64,000 nt of DNA from Fodinibacter sp963811825 (GTDB taxonomy: Bacteria > Actinomycetota > Actinomycetes > Actinomycetales > Dermatophilaceae): assembly GCA_963811825.1 (NCBI GenBank), contig CAWESS010000019.1:186001-250000 (forward strand), in the 5' to 3' direction. The notes under the pieces were generated by a model, which did no database searches, was not told where the DNA came from, and saw only the letters and a list, made by a program, of their open reading frames with translations. The position numbers were made by a program, and so were the translations under genes. Of the stretch, positions 27,903 through 36,712 are shown piece by piece; positions within the stretch are counted from its first letter, which is position 1; each line of letters begins with the position of its first letter.

Positions 27903-28592
27903 GTGACCTGGTCCCGAGCCCGCTCCGTCCACCTCGTCGTCGCGGTCGTCGCCGTTGCTGCCCTCCTGCTGCAGACGGCCCTCGTGGTGTCGGGCGCATC
28001 GGTGCTCGCCGAGACCGAGGTGCCGCCGTTGCTGACCCGCACGGGGAGGCTGATCTCCTACTTCACGATCCAGAGCAACCTGCTCGTCGCCGTCACGGCG
28101 ATCCAGCTGACCCGGGACCCGGCCCGCGACGGCCGGTGGTGGCGGGTCGTGCGGGTGGCGGCTGTCGTCGGCATCACCGTGACGGGTCTCGTGCACTTCC
28201 TGCTCCTGCGCCCCCTGCTCGACCTCGAGGGCGCGAACTGGCTCGCCGACAAGCTGCTGCACATGGTGGTCCCCGTGCTCGCCATCGCCGCGTGGCTGCT
28301 CGTGGGGCCGCGCCCTCGAGCCCCGTGGCGCACCGCCATGACCGCCCTCGCGTGGCCGATCGCCTGGCTGCTGTGGACCCTGGCGGTCGGCGCCGTCACC
28401 GGCTGGTACCCCTATCCGTTCCTCGACGTGGGTGTCGAGGGCGTCGCAGCGGTCGCCGTGACCTGCGCGGCCGTCACCCTCGTCTTCGTCGCGCTCGCCT
28501 CCGGGCTGTCCGTGCTGGACCGCCGGATGCCGTCCTCACCGGTCCGCGAACCGGCCCCCGACCCGGGCCGCTCACCCGCCACGGCAGAATGA
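27903..28592 (+). CDS. Pr6Pr-family integral membrane protein
   Basis: A 229-residue protein with six hydrophobic helices, beginning SVHLVVAVVAVAALLLQTAL. The segments RLISYFTIQSNLLVAV, VHFLLLRPLLDLEGANWLAD and KLLHMVVPVLAIAAWLLVGP match the Pr6Pr (FAR-17a/AIG1-like) pattern with its conserved SYFTIQSN and HxxxP residues. Function is unknown in bacteria. The start GTG 27903 is chosen because of the -10 box 7 nt upstream; an earlier start at 27852 would precede that promoter. The stop overlaps the -10 region of hisI. Confidence 0.75.
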   Translation: MTWSRARSVHLVVAVVAVAALLLQTALVVSGASVLAETEVPPLLTRTGRLISYFTIQSNLLVAVTAIQLTRDPARDGRWWRVVRVAAVVGITVTGLVHFLLLRPLLDLEGANWLADKLLHMVVPVLAIAAWLLVGPRPRAPWRTAMTALAWPIAWLLWTLAVGAVTGWYPYPFLDVGVEGVAAVAVTCAAVTLVFVALASGLSVLDRRMPSSPVREPAPDPGRSPATAE

Positions 28593-28596
28593 GCGG
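28585..28596 (+). promoter_or_regulatory. Possible leaderless promoter of hisI
   Basis: CAGAAT (28585-28590) lies 6 nt before GTG 28597. The fit to TANNNT is imperfect and the box overlaps the end of the previous gene. Confidence 0.35.
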
Positions 28597-28966
28597 GTGT
28601 CCACCGTCCCCACCCTCGACCCCGCCATCGCCGCCCGGCTCAAGCGCGACGCCGACGGCCTCGTCGCCGCCGTCGTCCAGCAGCACGACACCGGTGAGGT
28701 GCTCATGCTCGGGTGGATGGACGACGAGGCGTTGCACCGCACCCTGACCGAGGGGCGCGTGACCTACTGGTCGCGCAGCCGCAGCGGAGTACTGGCGCAA
28801 GGGCGACACCTCAGGTCACGTGCAGCACGTGCGCTCGGTGGCCCTCGACTGCGACGGGGACGCCCTGCTCGTGCGCGTCGACCAGGTCGGCGCTGCCTGT
28901 CACACCGGTGACCGCACCTGCTTCGACGCCGCCGACCTCGGCGCCGTGGTCGGCGACGGCGCGTGA
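28597..28966 (+). CDS. hisI: Phosphoribosyl-AMP cyclohydrolase, one frameshift
   Basis: HisI opens the purine ring of PR-AMP in the third step of histidine synthesis. The corrected protein has about 122 residues. It starts with LDPAIAARLKRDADGLVAA and MLGWMDDEALHRTL ... TYWSRSRS, and after the frame change continues EYWRKGDTSGHVQHV, ALDCDGDALLVRVDQ and GAACHTGDRTCF, with the metal-binding Asp and Cys residues. One extra base in GG 28786-28787 breaks the conserved SRSRSEYWRKG. The end overlaps the trpE start (GTGA). Confidence 0.92.
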
Positions 28967-30547
28967 GCACGGCATCCGAGGGCGGTTCCGGCAACCCCGC
29001 CACGACCCCCGACCTCGCCTACGGCCAGACCTGGCCCAACCTCGACGTCTTCGGGGTGCTGGCGCGCGACCGCCGGGTCATCCCCGTCGTGCGCCGCCTC
29101 ATGGGTGACGCCGAGACCCCGGTCGGCGTCTACCGCAAGCTCGCCGGCGACCGTCCGGGCACCTTCCTGCTCGAGTCGGCCGAGCACGGTGGGGTCTGGT
29201 CACGCTGGTCGATCGTCGGTGCCGCGAGCCGTGCCACCCTCACCGAACACGACGGGCAGGCCCACTGGATCGGCGAGCCCCCCGTCGGCGTGCCGACCAC
29301 GGGCCTGGCCACCGAGGCGCTGGCCGAGACCATGAAGGTCCTCACGACCGAGCCCATCGCGGGCCTGCCGCCGCTGACCGGCGGCATGGTCGGCGCCATC
29401 ACCTACGACGCCGTGCGCCGCTGGGAGCGCGTGCCCGCGACCACCCCCGACGACCTCGAGCTGCCCGAGCTCGCCCTCATGCTCGCGACCGACCTCGCCG
29501 TGCTCGACCACTCCGACGGCTCGATCCTGCTCGTCGCCAACGCGATCAACTACGACGGCACCGACGACCGGGTCGAGCAGGCCTGGGCGGATGCCGTGGC
29601 GCGCCTCGACGAGATGACCCGCGCCCTCGCCGTCCCCGCGCCCAGCACCGTCGCCGTCGTCGACACGGCATCCGTGGAGGCCGCGATGGCGACGGTCACG
29701 TCGAACACGACGCGCGAGCGCTACGAGGAGGTCGTCGAGCTCGCCAAGGAGGACATCCGAGCGGGCGAGGTCTTCCAGGTCGTCATCAGCCAGCGGTTCA
29801 GCCTCGACTGCGCCGCCGACCCGCTCGACGTCTACCGGGCCCTGCGCGCCGAGCAACCCCAGCCCCTACATGTACCTCTTCCGCCTCCCGCACCCCGACG
29901 GCTCGTCGTACGCCGTCGTCGGCAGCAGCCCCGAGGCGCTCGTGCGGGTGACGGGCGAGCGCGCCATCACCCACCCCATCGCCGGGTCCCGCCCCCGCGG
30001 GAAGACCCCGGAGGACGACGTGCGGCTGGCCGACGAGCTGCTCGCCGACCCCAAGGAGCGCTCCGAGCACGTCATGCTCGTCGACCTCGGGCGCAACGAC
30101 CTCCAGCGGGTCTGCCGCCCGGGCACGGTCGACGTCGTCGAGTTCATGGACGTGCGGCGCTACAGCCACGTCATGCACATCGAGTCCACCGTCGTCGGGG
30201 ACACCCGCCCCGGGGTCAGCGCCTACGACGTGCTCGTCTCGACGTTCCCCGCGGGCACGCTCTCCGGCGCCCCGAAGCCGCGCGCGCTGGCCCTCATCGA
30301 GCACTACGAGCCCTCGCGCCGCGGTGTCTACGGCGGCGTCGTCGGCTACCTCGACTTCCACGGTGACCTCGACATGGCCATCGCCATCCGGACCGCCGTC
30401 ATCAAGGACGGCGTCGCCCACGTGCAGGCGGGCGCCGGCATCGTCGCCGACTCGGTGCCTGCCCGCGAGCACGAGGAGTGCGTCCACAAGGCGACCGCTG
30501 CCCTGCGCGCGGTCGCGTCCGCCGGGGCGATGCGGACCGTCACATGA
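28963..30547 (+). CDS. trpE: Anthranilate synthase component I, one frameshift
   Basis: TrpE makes anthranilate from chorismate, normally with a TrpG glutaminase that is not in this window. The corrected protein has about 527 residues. The N-terminal half has the tryptophan-feedback motif region LLESAEHGGVWSRWSIVG. The C-terminal chorismate-binding half shows IRAGEVFQVVISQRF, SRPRGKTPEDD, VDLGRNDLQRVC, TFPAGTLSGAPKPRA and QAGAGIVADSVPAREHEEC. One extra C in CCCC 29857-29860 breaks the frame inside RAEQPSPYMYLFR. The stop overlaps the next ATG (ATGA). Confidence 0.94.
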
Positions 30548-31158
30548 CGCGCGCACGCAGTCGGCTGGCGACCAAGGGCGTCGTCGTCCTCCTCGCGCTC
30601 CTCGGCGCCGGTGGCCTGCTCGTGAGCGGCTTCCGCCCGTGGGTGACCGGGGCCGTCGACGACGCCGTGCTCGGGGCGACGCAGATCAGCGCCACGGGTG
30701 CCGAGGTGGCCCCCGGGCTCAGCGCCGTGGCCCTGGCGATCGCCGCGGCGGCCATCGCCGCGGTCGCGGCCGGTCGCATCGCGCGCCTCATCGCCCTGGT
30801 CGCGTATGCCGCGTCCGTCGCCATCGCCGTGCTCCTCACGGTGCGCGTGCTCCTGGACCCCGAGGGCGTGCTCGGCCCGGTGGCGGCCTCCCGCGTCGGA
30901 CGCACCGGCACCATCGAGAACGTCGCCGACCCCACGATCTGGCCGTGGGTGGCCCTGGCGGCGTGCGCCGTCGCCCTGCTCGGGCTGGTCGGCGCGGTGC
31001 TCGGCGTCCGAGCCTGGGCCGGCCCGTCGGCGCGGTACGAGGTCTCGGATGCCGGGAGCCCGGTCGCCGGTCCGCGCGGCGAACGCGTCGCCAGCGCCTG
31101 GGACGAGCTGAGCGCGGGGCGCGACCCCACCGATGTGGGACCCGACTCCCGGACCTGA
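30544..31158 (+). CDS. Trp biosynthesis-associated membrane protein (TIGR02234)
   Basis: A 204-residue protein with four hydrophobic helices: GVVVLLALLGAGGLLVSGFR, a pair around residues 60-105, and WPWVALAACAVALLGLVGAV. RPWVTG after the first helix and the trpE/trpC neighbourhood match the TIGR02234 (Trp_oprn_chp) family. The molecular role is unknown. ATG overlaps the trpE stop. The tail after residue 165 is hydrophilic. Confidence 0.85.
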   Translation: MTRARSRLATKGVVVLLALLGAGGLLVSGFRPWVTGAVDDAVLGATQISATGAEVAPGLSAVALAIAAAAIAAVAAGRIARLIALVAYAASVAIAVLLTVRVLLDPEGVLGPVAASRVGRTGTIENVADPTIWPWVALAACAVALLGLVGAVLGVRAWAGPSARYEVSDAGSPVAGPRGERVASAWDELSAGRDPTDVGPDSRT

Positions 31159-31216
31159 CAGAATCAAGGCCGAGCCACCGGGCCCCGCGAACGGCCCCCG
31201 CACGAAAGAGGACGAC

Positions 31217-31444
31217 ATGGACGAGCACGAAGACCACGGGCACAGCGTCGCCGCCTGGACCGCGGTGATCATCCTCATCGTCGCCTCGGCGATCATGTCG
31301 CTCGCGGTGGTGTTCCCCAACGTCTGGCTGTTCGTCGGCGGCGTCGTCCTGGCCGTCGTCGGTGTCGTCGCGGGGAAGGTGCTGTCCATGGCGGGCTACG
31401 GCGCCGCCCAGCGCGACCCCGAACAGGCTCCCTCCATCCACTGA
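31217..31444 (+). CDS. HGxxPAAW-family small membrane protein
   Basis: A 75-residue protein with two predicted helices (VAAWTAVIILIVASAIMSLA and WLFVGGVVLAVVGVVAGKVL). The N-terminal HGHSVAAW is the family's HGxxPAAW motif with Val in place of Pro. The family sits between trpE and trpC in many Actinobacteria and has no known function. A good ribosome site (aaagagg) precedes the ATG, and CAGAAT at 31159-31164 may be a -10 for an internal promoter. The stop overlaps the trpC ATG. Confidence 0.8.
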   Translation: MDEHEDHGHSVAAWTAVIILIVASAIMSLAVVFPNVWLFVGGVVLAVVGVVAGKVLSMAGYGAAQRDPEQAPSIH

Positions 31445-32280
31445 TGGGTGGCCCGACCCCGCTGGGGGGTTCGACCCCGAGCACCGTGCTCGACGCGATC
31501 GTCGCGGGCGTGCGCGAGGACCTCGCAGTGCGCGAGGCGGCGCGCCCCCTCGCCGACGTCGAGCGGGACGCCCTCGATGCGCGCCCGGCCATCGACGCCG
31601 AGGCGGTGCTGCGCCGCCCCGGCCTCTCGCTCATCGCCGAGGTGAAGCGGTCCAGCCCGAGCAAGGGCGCCCTCTCCGACATCCCCGACCCGGCGGCCCT
31701 CGCAGCCGCCTACGAGGCCGGCGGCGCCAGCGTGGTCTCGGTGCTCACCGAGCAGCGGCGCTTCGGCGGCAGCCTCGCCGACCTCGACGCGGTGCGCGCA
31801 GCGGTCTCGCTGCCGGTGCTGCGCAAGGACTTCGTCGTCACCGACTACCAGGTCTGGGAGGCGCGGGCCCACGGGGCCGACGTCGTGCTGCTCATCGTCG
31901 CAGCCCTCGACGACGCCGAGCTGGCCGCGCTGCTGGGCCGGGTTCGCGAGCTCGGCATGACCGCCCTCGTGGAGGTCCACGACGAGGTCGAGACCCAGCG
32001 CGCGATCGACGCCGGGTCGAGCGTCATCGGCGTCAACGCCCGCAACCTGAAGACCCTGCAGATCCACCCCGAGACGTTCTCGCGCCTCATCCCGCTCATC
32101 CCGCCGGGCCTGGTCACCGTCGCCGAGTCCGGCATCGCCGACGCGGCCGATGCCGCCGCCTACGCCACGCAGGGCGCGGATGCCGTCCTCGTCGGCGAAG
32201 CGCTCGTGCGCACGGGGGACCCCCGCGCCGGCGCGGCCGCGATGGTCGCCGCCGGCGCCACCTACGACCGAGAGGCCTAG
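31444..32280 (+). CDS. trpC: Indole-3-glycerol phosphate synthase
   Basis: TrpC closes the indole ring in tryptophan synthesis. The 278-residue TIM barrel has LIAEVKRSSPSKGALS with the catalytic Lys, LTEQRRFGGSLADL, VLRKDFVVTDYQVWEA with the second Lys, GVNARNLKT and VAESGI. ATG 31444 overlaps the previous stop (TGATG), but the first 15 residues are unusual, so a later GTG (near STVLDAIVAG) is a possible start. The next gene trpB begins 3 nt downstream. Confidence 0.95.
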   Translation: MGGPTPLGGSTPSTVLDAIVAGVREDLAVREAARPLADVERDALDARPAIDAEAVLRRPGLSLIAEVKRSSPSKGALSDIPDPAALAAAYEAGGASVVSVLTEQRRFGGSLADLDAVRAAVSLPVLRKDFVVTDYQVWEARAHGADVVLLIVAALDDAELAALLGRVRELGMTALVEVHDEVETQRAIDAGSSVIGVNARNLKTLQIHPETFSRLIPLIPPGLVTVAESGIADAADAAAYATQGADAVLVGEALVRTGDPRAGAAAMVAAGATYDREA

Positions 32281-32283
32281 CCC

Positions 32284-33567
32284 ATGACGGACATCGACGC
32301 CACCGATGAGGCAATGGTGACCGCTGCGCCCGAGGCGAGCGCTGACGGCATCCGCGACCTCACGCCCCACGAGCTGCCCCGACCCGGTCGGTTCGGCGAG
32401 TTCGGCGGCCGCTACGTCCCCGAAGCCCTGGTGCCGGCGCTCGACCAGCTCGACGAGGCCCGCCAGAAGGCTGCGGTCGACCCCGAGTTCCAGGCCGAGC
32501 TCGCGCGCCTGCACGCCACCTACACCGGTCGCCCGAGCATCATCACCGAGGTGCCACGCTTCGCCGCGCACTGCGGTGGGGCGCGCGTCATCCTCAAGCG
32601 TGAGGACCTGAACCACACCGGCTCGCACAAGATCAACAACGTGCTCGGCCAGGCGCTGCTCACCCAGCGGATGGGCAAGACGCGGGTCATCGCCGAGACC
32701 GGTGCGGGTCAGCACGGGGTGGCCACGGCCACGGCGGCGGCCCTGCTCGGGCTCGACTGCACCGTCTACATGGGCAGGGTCGACACCGAGCGCCAGGCCC
32801 TCAACGTCGCCCGCATGCGCATCCTCGGCGCCGAGGTCATCCCGGTCGAGCACGGCAGCGCCACCTTGAAGGACGCCATCAACGAGGCCCTGCGCGACTG
32901 GGTCACCAACGTGCAGACGACGCACTACCTCATCGGCACGGTCACCGGCCCGCACCCGTTCCCCGAGATGGTGCGCGACTTCCACAAGATCATCGGCGAG
33001 GAGGCGCGCGCCCAGGTGCTCGACCTCACCGGCCGGCTCCCGGATGCCGTGATCGCGTGCGTGGGCGGTGGGTCGAACGCCATGGGCATCTTCCACCGCT
33101 TCATCCCGGATGCCGGGGTGCGCCTCATCGGCATCGAGGCCGGGGGAGCGGGCATCGAGTCGGGGCGGCACGCCGCGCGCTTCGCCTCCGCGTCGCCCGG
33201 GGTGCTGCACGGCGCGATGAGCTACCTCATGCAGGACGAGGACGGCCAGACCGTGGAGTCGCACTCGATCTCCGCGGGGCTGGACTACCCGAGCGTCGGC
33301 CCCGAGCACTCGTTCCTGCGCGACAGCGGCCGGGCCGAGTACCGCTACGCCACCGACGACACCGTCATGGAGGCCTTTCGCCTGCTGAGCCGCACCGAGG
33401 GCATCATCCCGGCCATCGAGTCGGCCCACGCCCTCGTCGGGGCGATGGAGGTCGGTACCGAGCTCGGGCCCGATGCGCTGCTGCTCGTGAACCTCTCGGG
33501 CCGTGGGGACAAGGACATGGAGACCGCCGCGAGGTACTACGGACTCCTGGACGGGGGTCCGCAGTGA
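32284..33567 (+). CDS. trpB: Tryptophan synthase beta chain
   Basis: TrpB joins indole and serine using pyridoxal phosphate. The 427-residue protein has the PLP-lysine motif NHTGSHKINN, the glycine loop CVGGGSNAMG that holds the phosphate, the catalytic Glu in AETGAGQHGVA, and SAGLDYPSVGPEH near the C-terminus. The N-terminal FGEFGGRYVPEAL is the usual opening. An extension of about 35 residues before it is poorly conserved. Its stop overlaps the trpA GTG (GTGA), matching the physical TrpA-TrpB complex. Confidence 0.96.
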   Translation: MTDIDATDEAMVTAAPEASADGIRDLTPHELPRPGRFGEFGGRYVPEALVPALDQLDEARQKAAVDPEFQAELARLHATYTGRPSIITEVPRFAAHCGGARVILKREDLNHTGSHKINNVLGQALLTQRMGKTRVIAETGAGQHGVATATAAALLGLDCTVYMGRVDTERQALNVARMRILGAEVIPVEHGSATLKDAINEALRDWVTNVQTTHYLIGTVTGPHPFPEMVRDFHKIIGEEARAQVLDLTGRLPDAVIACVGGGSNAMGIFHRFIPDAGVRLIGIEAGGAGIESGRHAARFASASPGVLHGAMSYLMQDEDGQTVESHSISAGLDYPSVGPEHSFLRDSGRAEYRYATDDTVMEAFRLLSRTEGIIPAIESAHALVGAMEVGTELGPDALLLVNLSGRGDKDMETAARYYGLLDGGPQ

Positions 33568-34397
33568 GCACGGTCGTGCCCGGAGTCGAGGGGGTCCAGG
33601 GCGTCGAGGGCGTGCTGCGCCGCTGCCGCGAGGAGGGGCGCGCTGCCCTCGTCGGCTACCTGCCCGTGGGCTTCCCCACCGTCGAGGGCTCGCTCGAGGC
33701 GATGCGCGTGCTCGTCGAGGCCGGCTGCGACGTCGTCGAGGTCGGGGTGCCCTACAGCGACCCGCTCATGGACGGTCCGGTCATCCAGCACGCCGCGACG
33801 ACGGCGCTCGCGGGCGGGGCGCGGGTCGACGACGTCTTCCGCGCGACCGCCGCGGTGCGCCAGGCGGGTGGCACCCCGCTCGTCATGACCTACTGGAACC
33901 TCGTGCTGCGCCGCGGGGTCGAGCGGTTCGCCGCCGATCTCGTCGCCGGTGGTGGCGCCGGGCTGATCACTCCCGACCTCATCCCGGAGGAGGCGGGGGA
34001 GTGGATCGCCGCGAGCGACGCCCACGGCCTCGACCGCGTCTTCCTCGTCGCGCCCTCGTCGACCCCCGAGCGACTGTCGAAGGTCACCGACGCCTGCCGC
34101 GGCTTCGTCTACGCCGCCTCGACGATGGGCGTCACCGGTGCCCGCACGAGTGTCGACTCCGACGCCCGCGGGCTCGTCGAGCGCACCCGGGCCGTCAGCG
34201 ACGTGCCGGTGTGCGTCGGCCTCGGGGTCTCCACCGGCGCCCAGGCTGCCGAGCTCGCGGGCTACGCCGACGGTGTCATCGTGGGGTCCGCCCTCGTGCG
34301 CACGCTCACCGGGCCCGGGGAACTCGGCGACCGGCTCGAGTCGTTGCGCGCTCTGACGAGCGAGCTGGCTGACGGAGTGAGGAGCGGACGCGGATGA
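33564..34397 (+). CDS. trpA: Tryptophan synthase alpha chain
   Basis: TrpA releases indole from indole-3-glycerol phosphate and channels it to TrpB. The 277-residue TIM barrel has the catalytic Glu in VEVGVPYSDPLMDGP and the loop with the second acid GLITPDLIPEEAGEW. The phosphate site is GVTGARTSV plus VCVGLGVS. Its stop overlaps the ATG of the MauE/DoxX gene. The genes trpD, trpF and trpG are absent from the window; Actinobacteria often use the bifunctional PriA isomerase for the TrpF step. Confidence 0.96.
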   Translation: MSTVVPGVEGVQGVEGVLRRCREEGRAALVGYLPVGFPTVEGSLEAMRVLVEAGCDVVEVGVPYSDPLMDGPVIQHAATTALAGGARVDDVFRATAAVRQAGGTPLVMTYWNLVLRRGVERFAADLVAGGGAGLITPDLIPEEAGEWIAASDAHGLDRVFLVAPSSTPERLSKVTDACRGFVYAASTMGVTGARTSVDSDARGLVERTRAVSDVPVCVGLGVSTGAQAAELAGYADGVIVGSALVRTLTGPGELGDRLESLRALTSELADGVRSGRG

Positions 34398-34906
34398 GCA
34401 CGGCGACCGACCCGACCCTCGGCGAGGCGGGGCAGTCCACCGGGCGTGGCGAGCGGGTCAAGGACGTCATCGGCCTCGTGGCACGCCTCTTCCTCGGGGC
34501 GGTGCTCATCTACGCCGGAGCCGTCAAGGTCGGCAAGCCGCTCACCTCCGAGCGGGCCGTGCAGGCCTTCGAGATCTTCCCGATGGAGCTCGCCGGCTGG
34601 ATCGGGCTGGTGCTGCCCTTCGTCGAGATCGTCCTCGGGGTGCTGCTCGTCCTCGGCCTGTTCACCCGTCCGGCCGCCATCGTCTCCACCCTGCTCATGG
34701 TGGCCTTCATCATCGGCATCTCCCAGGCGTGGGCGCGTGGCCTGACCATCGACTGCGGCTGCTTCGGCGGCGGCGGCCAGATCGGCGCCGACGAGACGAG
34801 GTACCCGCAGGAGATCGCCCGCGACGCCTCCTTCGCCCTCGCCGGCGCCTGGCTGTGGTGGCGACCGCGTTCCCTGGCCTCCCTCGACCGCATGTTGTTC
34901 GCATAA
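34394..34906 (+). CDS. MauE/DoxX-family redox-associated membrane protein
   Basis: A 170-residue membrane protein with about four helices (LVARLFLGAVLIYAGAVKVG, LAGWIGLVLPFVEIVLGVLL, RPAAIVSTLLMVAFIIGISQ and a C-terminal one). After helix 3 lies TIDCGCFGGGG, a Cys pair found in MauE-type proteins that act with disulfide-exchange partners. The next gene encodes a membrane-anchored thioredoxin-like protein, which makes a redox pair plausible. The pairing is inferred from neighbourhood and the cysteines only. Confidence 0.85.
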   Translation: MSTATDPTLGEAGQSTGRGERVKDVIGLVARLFLGAVLIYAGAVKVGKPLTSERAVQAFEIFPMELAGWIGLVLPFVEIVLGVLLVLGLFTRPAAIVSTLLMVAFIIGISQAWARGLTIDCGCFGGGGQIGADETRYPQEIARDASFALAGAWLWWRPRSLASLDRMLFA

Positions 34907-34926
34907 CCACAAGGAGAACGACCCCC

Positions 34927-35719
34927 ATGGCGAAGAACGCCTCCAGCAACGCCTCGAAGAACTCCGCCAACGCCCGGCAGGCGAAGATCCAGGCGGCCCA
35001 GAAGTCCTCCTCCGGGGGCGGGGCCAACAAGATCGTCGTCGCGACGGTGGTCGCGATCGTCGCCATCATCGCGGTGGTCGGCGGGGTCATCTGGAGCCAG
35101 GTGTCGAAGGAGAACGACGCGACGGGTGGCGGCAACGCCCTGCCGACGGGGGTCAGTGAGCTCGGCGCAGGGCTTCCCTGCCTACCAGGACGTCACGCCC
35201 GCCGAGAACGCCCCGGTCGTCGACCTCTACGTCGACTACCAGTGCCCGGCGTGCGCGAGCTTCGAGGCGGTCGTCGGCAGCACGTTCACCTCCCTGGCGC
35301 AGGAGGGCAAGATCGAGCTCGTCTACCACGTGAAGAACTTCCTCGACGACAACCTGCGCAACGACAGCTCGACCCGGGCCGGCAACGCCGCCTTCTGCGC
35401 CTCGGACGCCGGCAAGTTCGAGGCGTACAACGACGAGGTCTTCCCGAACCAGCCGGCGGTGGAGGGCGACGGTTTCACCGATGCCCAGCTCAAGACCTTC
35501 GCCGAGACGGTCGGCATCGCCGGTGACGAGCTCACCACCTGGGAGACCTGCCTGGCTGCGGGCAGGTACAACGACTACGTGAACTCGGTCGAGCAGCAGT
35601 CGTTCGAGGACGGTGTGCGCGGCACCCCGACGGTGAAGATCAACGACACGGAGGTCGAGCTCGGCGCGATCGCGTCGCCCGAGCTGCTGACCGCTGCCGT
35701 CGAGGCCGCCAGCAAGTGA
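34927..35719 (+). CDS. DsbA/thioredoxin-like protein with N-terminal membrane anchor, one frameshift
   Basis: The corrected protein has about 263 residues. A basic, Asn/Ser-rich cytosolic tail of about 35 residues is followed by one helix (IVVATVVAIVAIIAVVGGVI). A DsbA-like thioredoxin domain outside the membrane has the active site VDYQCPACASF and the cis-Pro segment RGTPTVKIN. It is predicted to form or shuffle disulfides in exported proteins. One extra base, most simply in GGG 35170-35172, separates the anchor from FPAYQDVTP. An aaggag ribosome site lies upstream of the ATG. The stop overlaps lgt (GTGA). Confidence 0.87.
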
Positions 35720-36583
35720 TCGCCTCCCTGCCCAGCCCCACGGTCGGGGTGCTGCACCTCGGGCCCCTCCCGCTGCGGATGTACGCCGTGTGCATCCTCC
35801 TCGGGATCGTCGTCGCGGTCTGGCTCACCGGCAGGCGCCTCGTCCCGCGGGGCTACGAGGCCGGGCAGGCCCTCGACGTCGCCGCGTGGGCCGTGCCGCT
35901 CGGCATCATCGGTGGCCGGATCTACCACGTCATCACCACCCCGGACCCCTACTGGGGTGAGGGTGGGAACCCCGTGGACGCGCTGAAGATCTGGGAGGGC
36001 GGGCTCGGCATCTGGGGCGCGATCGCCCTCGGCGCGTTCGGCATCTGGGTCGGCTGCCGCCAGGTCGGGGTCGCCTTCCTCCCGTTCCTCGACGCGGCGG
36101 TGCCCGGCGTTGCCCTCGCGCAGGCCATCGGTCGCGTCGGCAACTGGTTCAACAACGAGCTGTACGGGGGCCCGACGACCCTGCCGTGGGGGCTGGAGAT
36201 CCACGAGTGGGACCACGGTGCCGGTCGGGCCGTGGTCGACGCCTCGGGCAACCCCGTCGTCCTCGGGGTCTTCCACCCCACGTTCCTCTACGAGATGATC
36301 TGGCTCGTCGTGCTGGCGGTGGCGCTGCTCGTCATCGACAAGCGCTTCTCGTTGGCACCCGGGCAGCTGGCCGGGCCTCTACGTCGCGGGGTACCCGGTG
36401 GGCCGCATCGTCATCGAGTTCATGCGCACCGACGAGGCCGAGCTCATCCTCGGGCAGCGGGTCAACGTCTGGACGAGCATCCTCGTCTTCCTGCTCGGGA
36501 TCTGGATCTACTGGTACACGGGACGTCGCGCGCAGCGGGCGCCCGTCCCGCAGAGCGAGCCTGAATCCCGCAATGTGGGATAG
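35716..36583 (+). CDS. lgt: Prolipoprotein diacylglyceryl transferase, one frameshift
   Basis: Lgt transfers diacylglyceryl from phosphatidylglycerol to the lipobox cysteine of prelipoproteins at the cell membrane. The corrected protein has about 288 residues and about seven helices. The Lgt signature is visible as AQAIGRVGNWFNNELYGGPT, with the essential Arg and Asn. HPTFLYEMIW, with the conserved Glu, follows. One extra G in GGG 36373-36375 separates APGQLA from GLYVAGYPVGRIVIEFMRTD. The GTG start overlaps the thioredoxin gene's stop. Confidence 0.94.
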
Positions 36584-36712
36584 CCGGGCTCAAATGGCAG
36601 GACGGCGAGGTCGGGCGATATCCTTCCCGGACGTGGCCAGAGCCGTCCGCGCCTGACCTTGCCGTGCCCGGTCCCCTCGAAGGGCCCACGACCCCGAGGA
36701 CGGTGATGCGAC

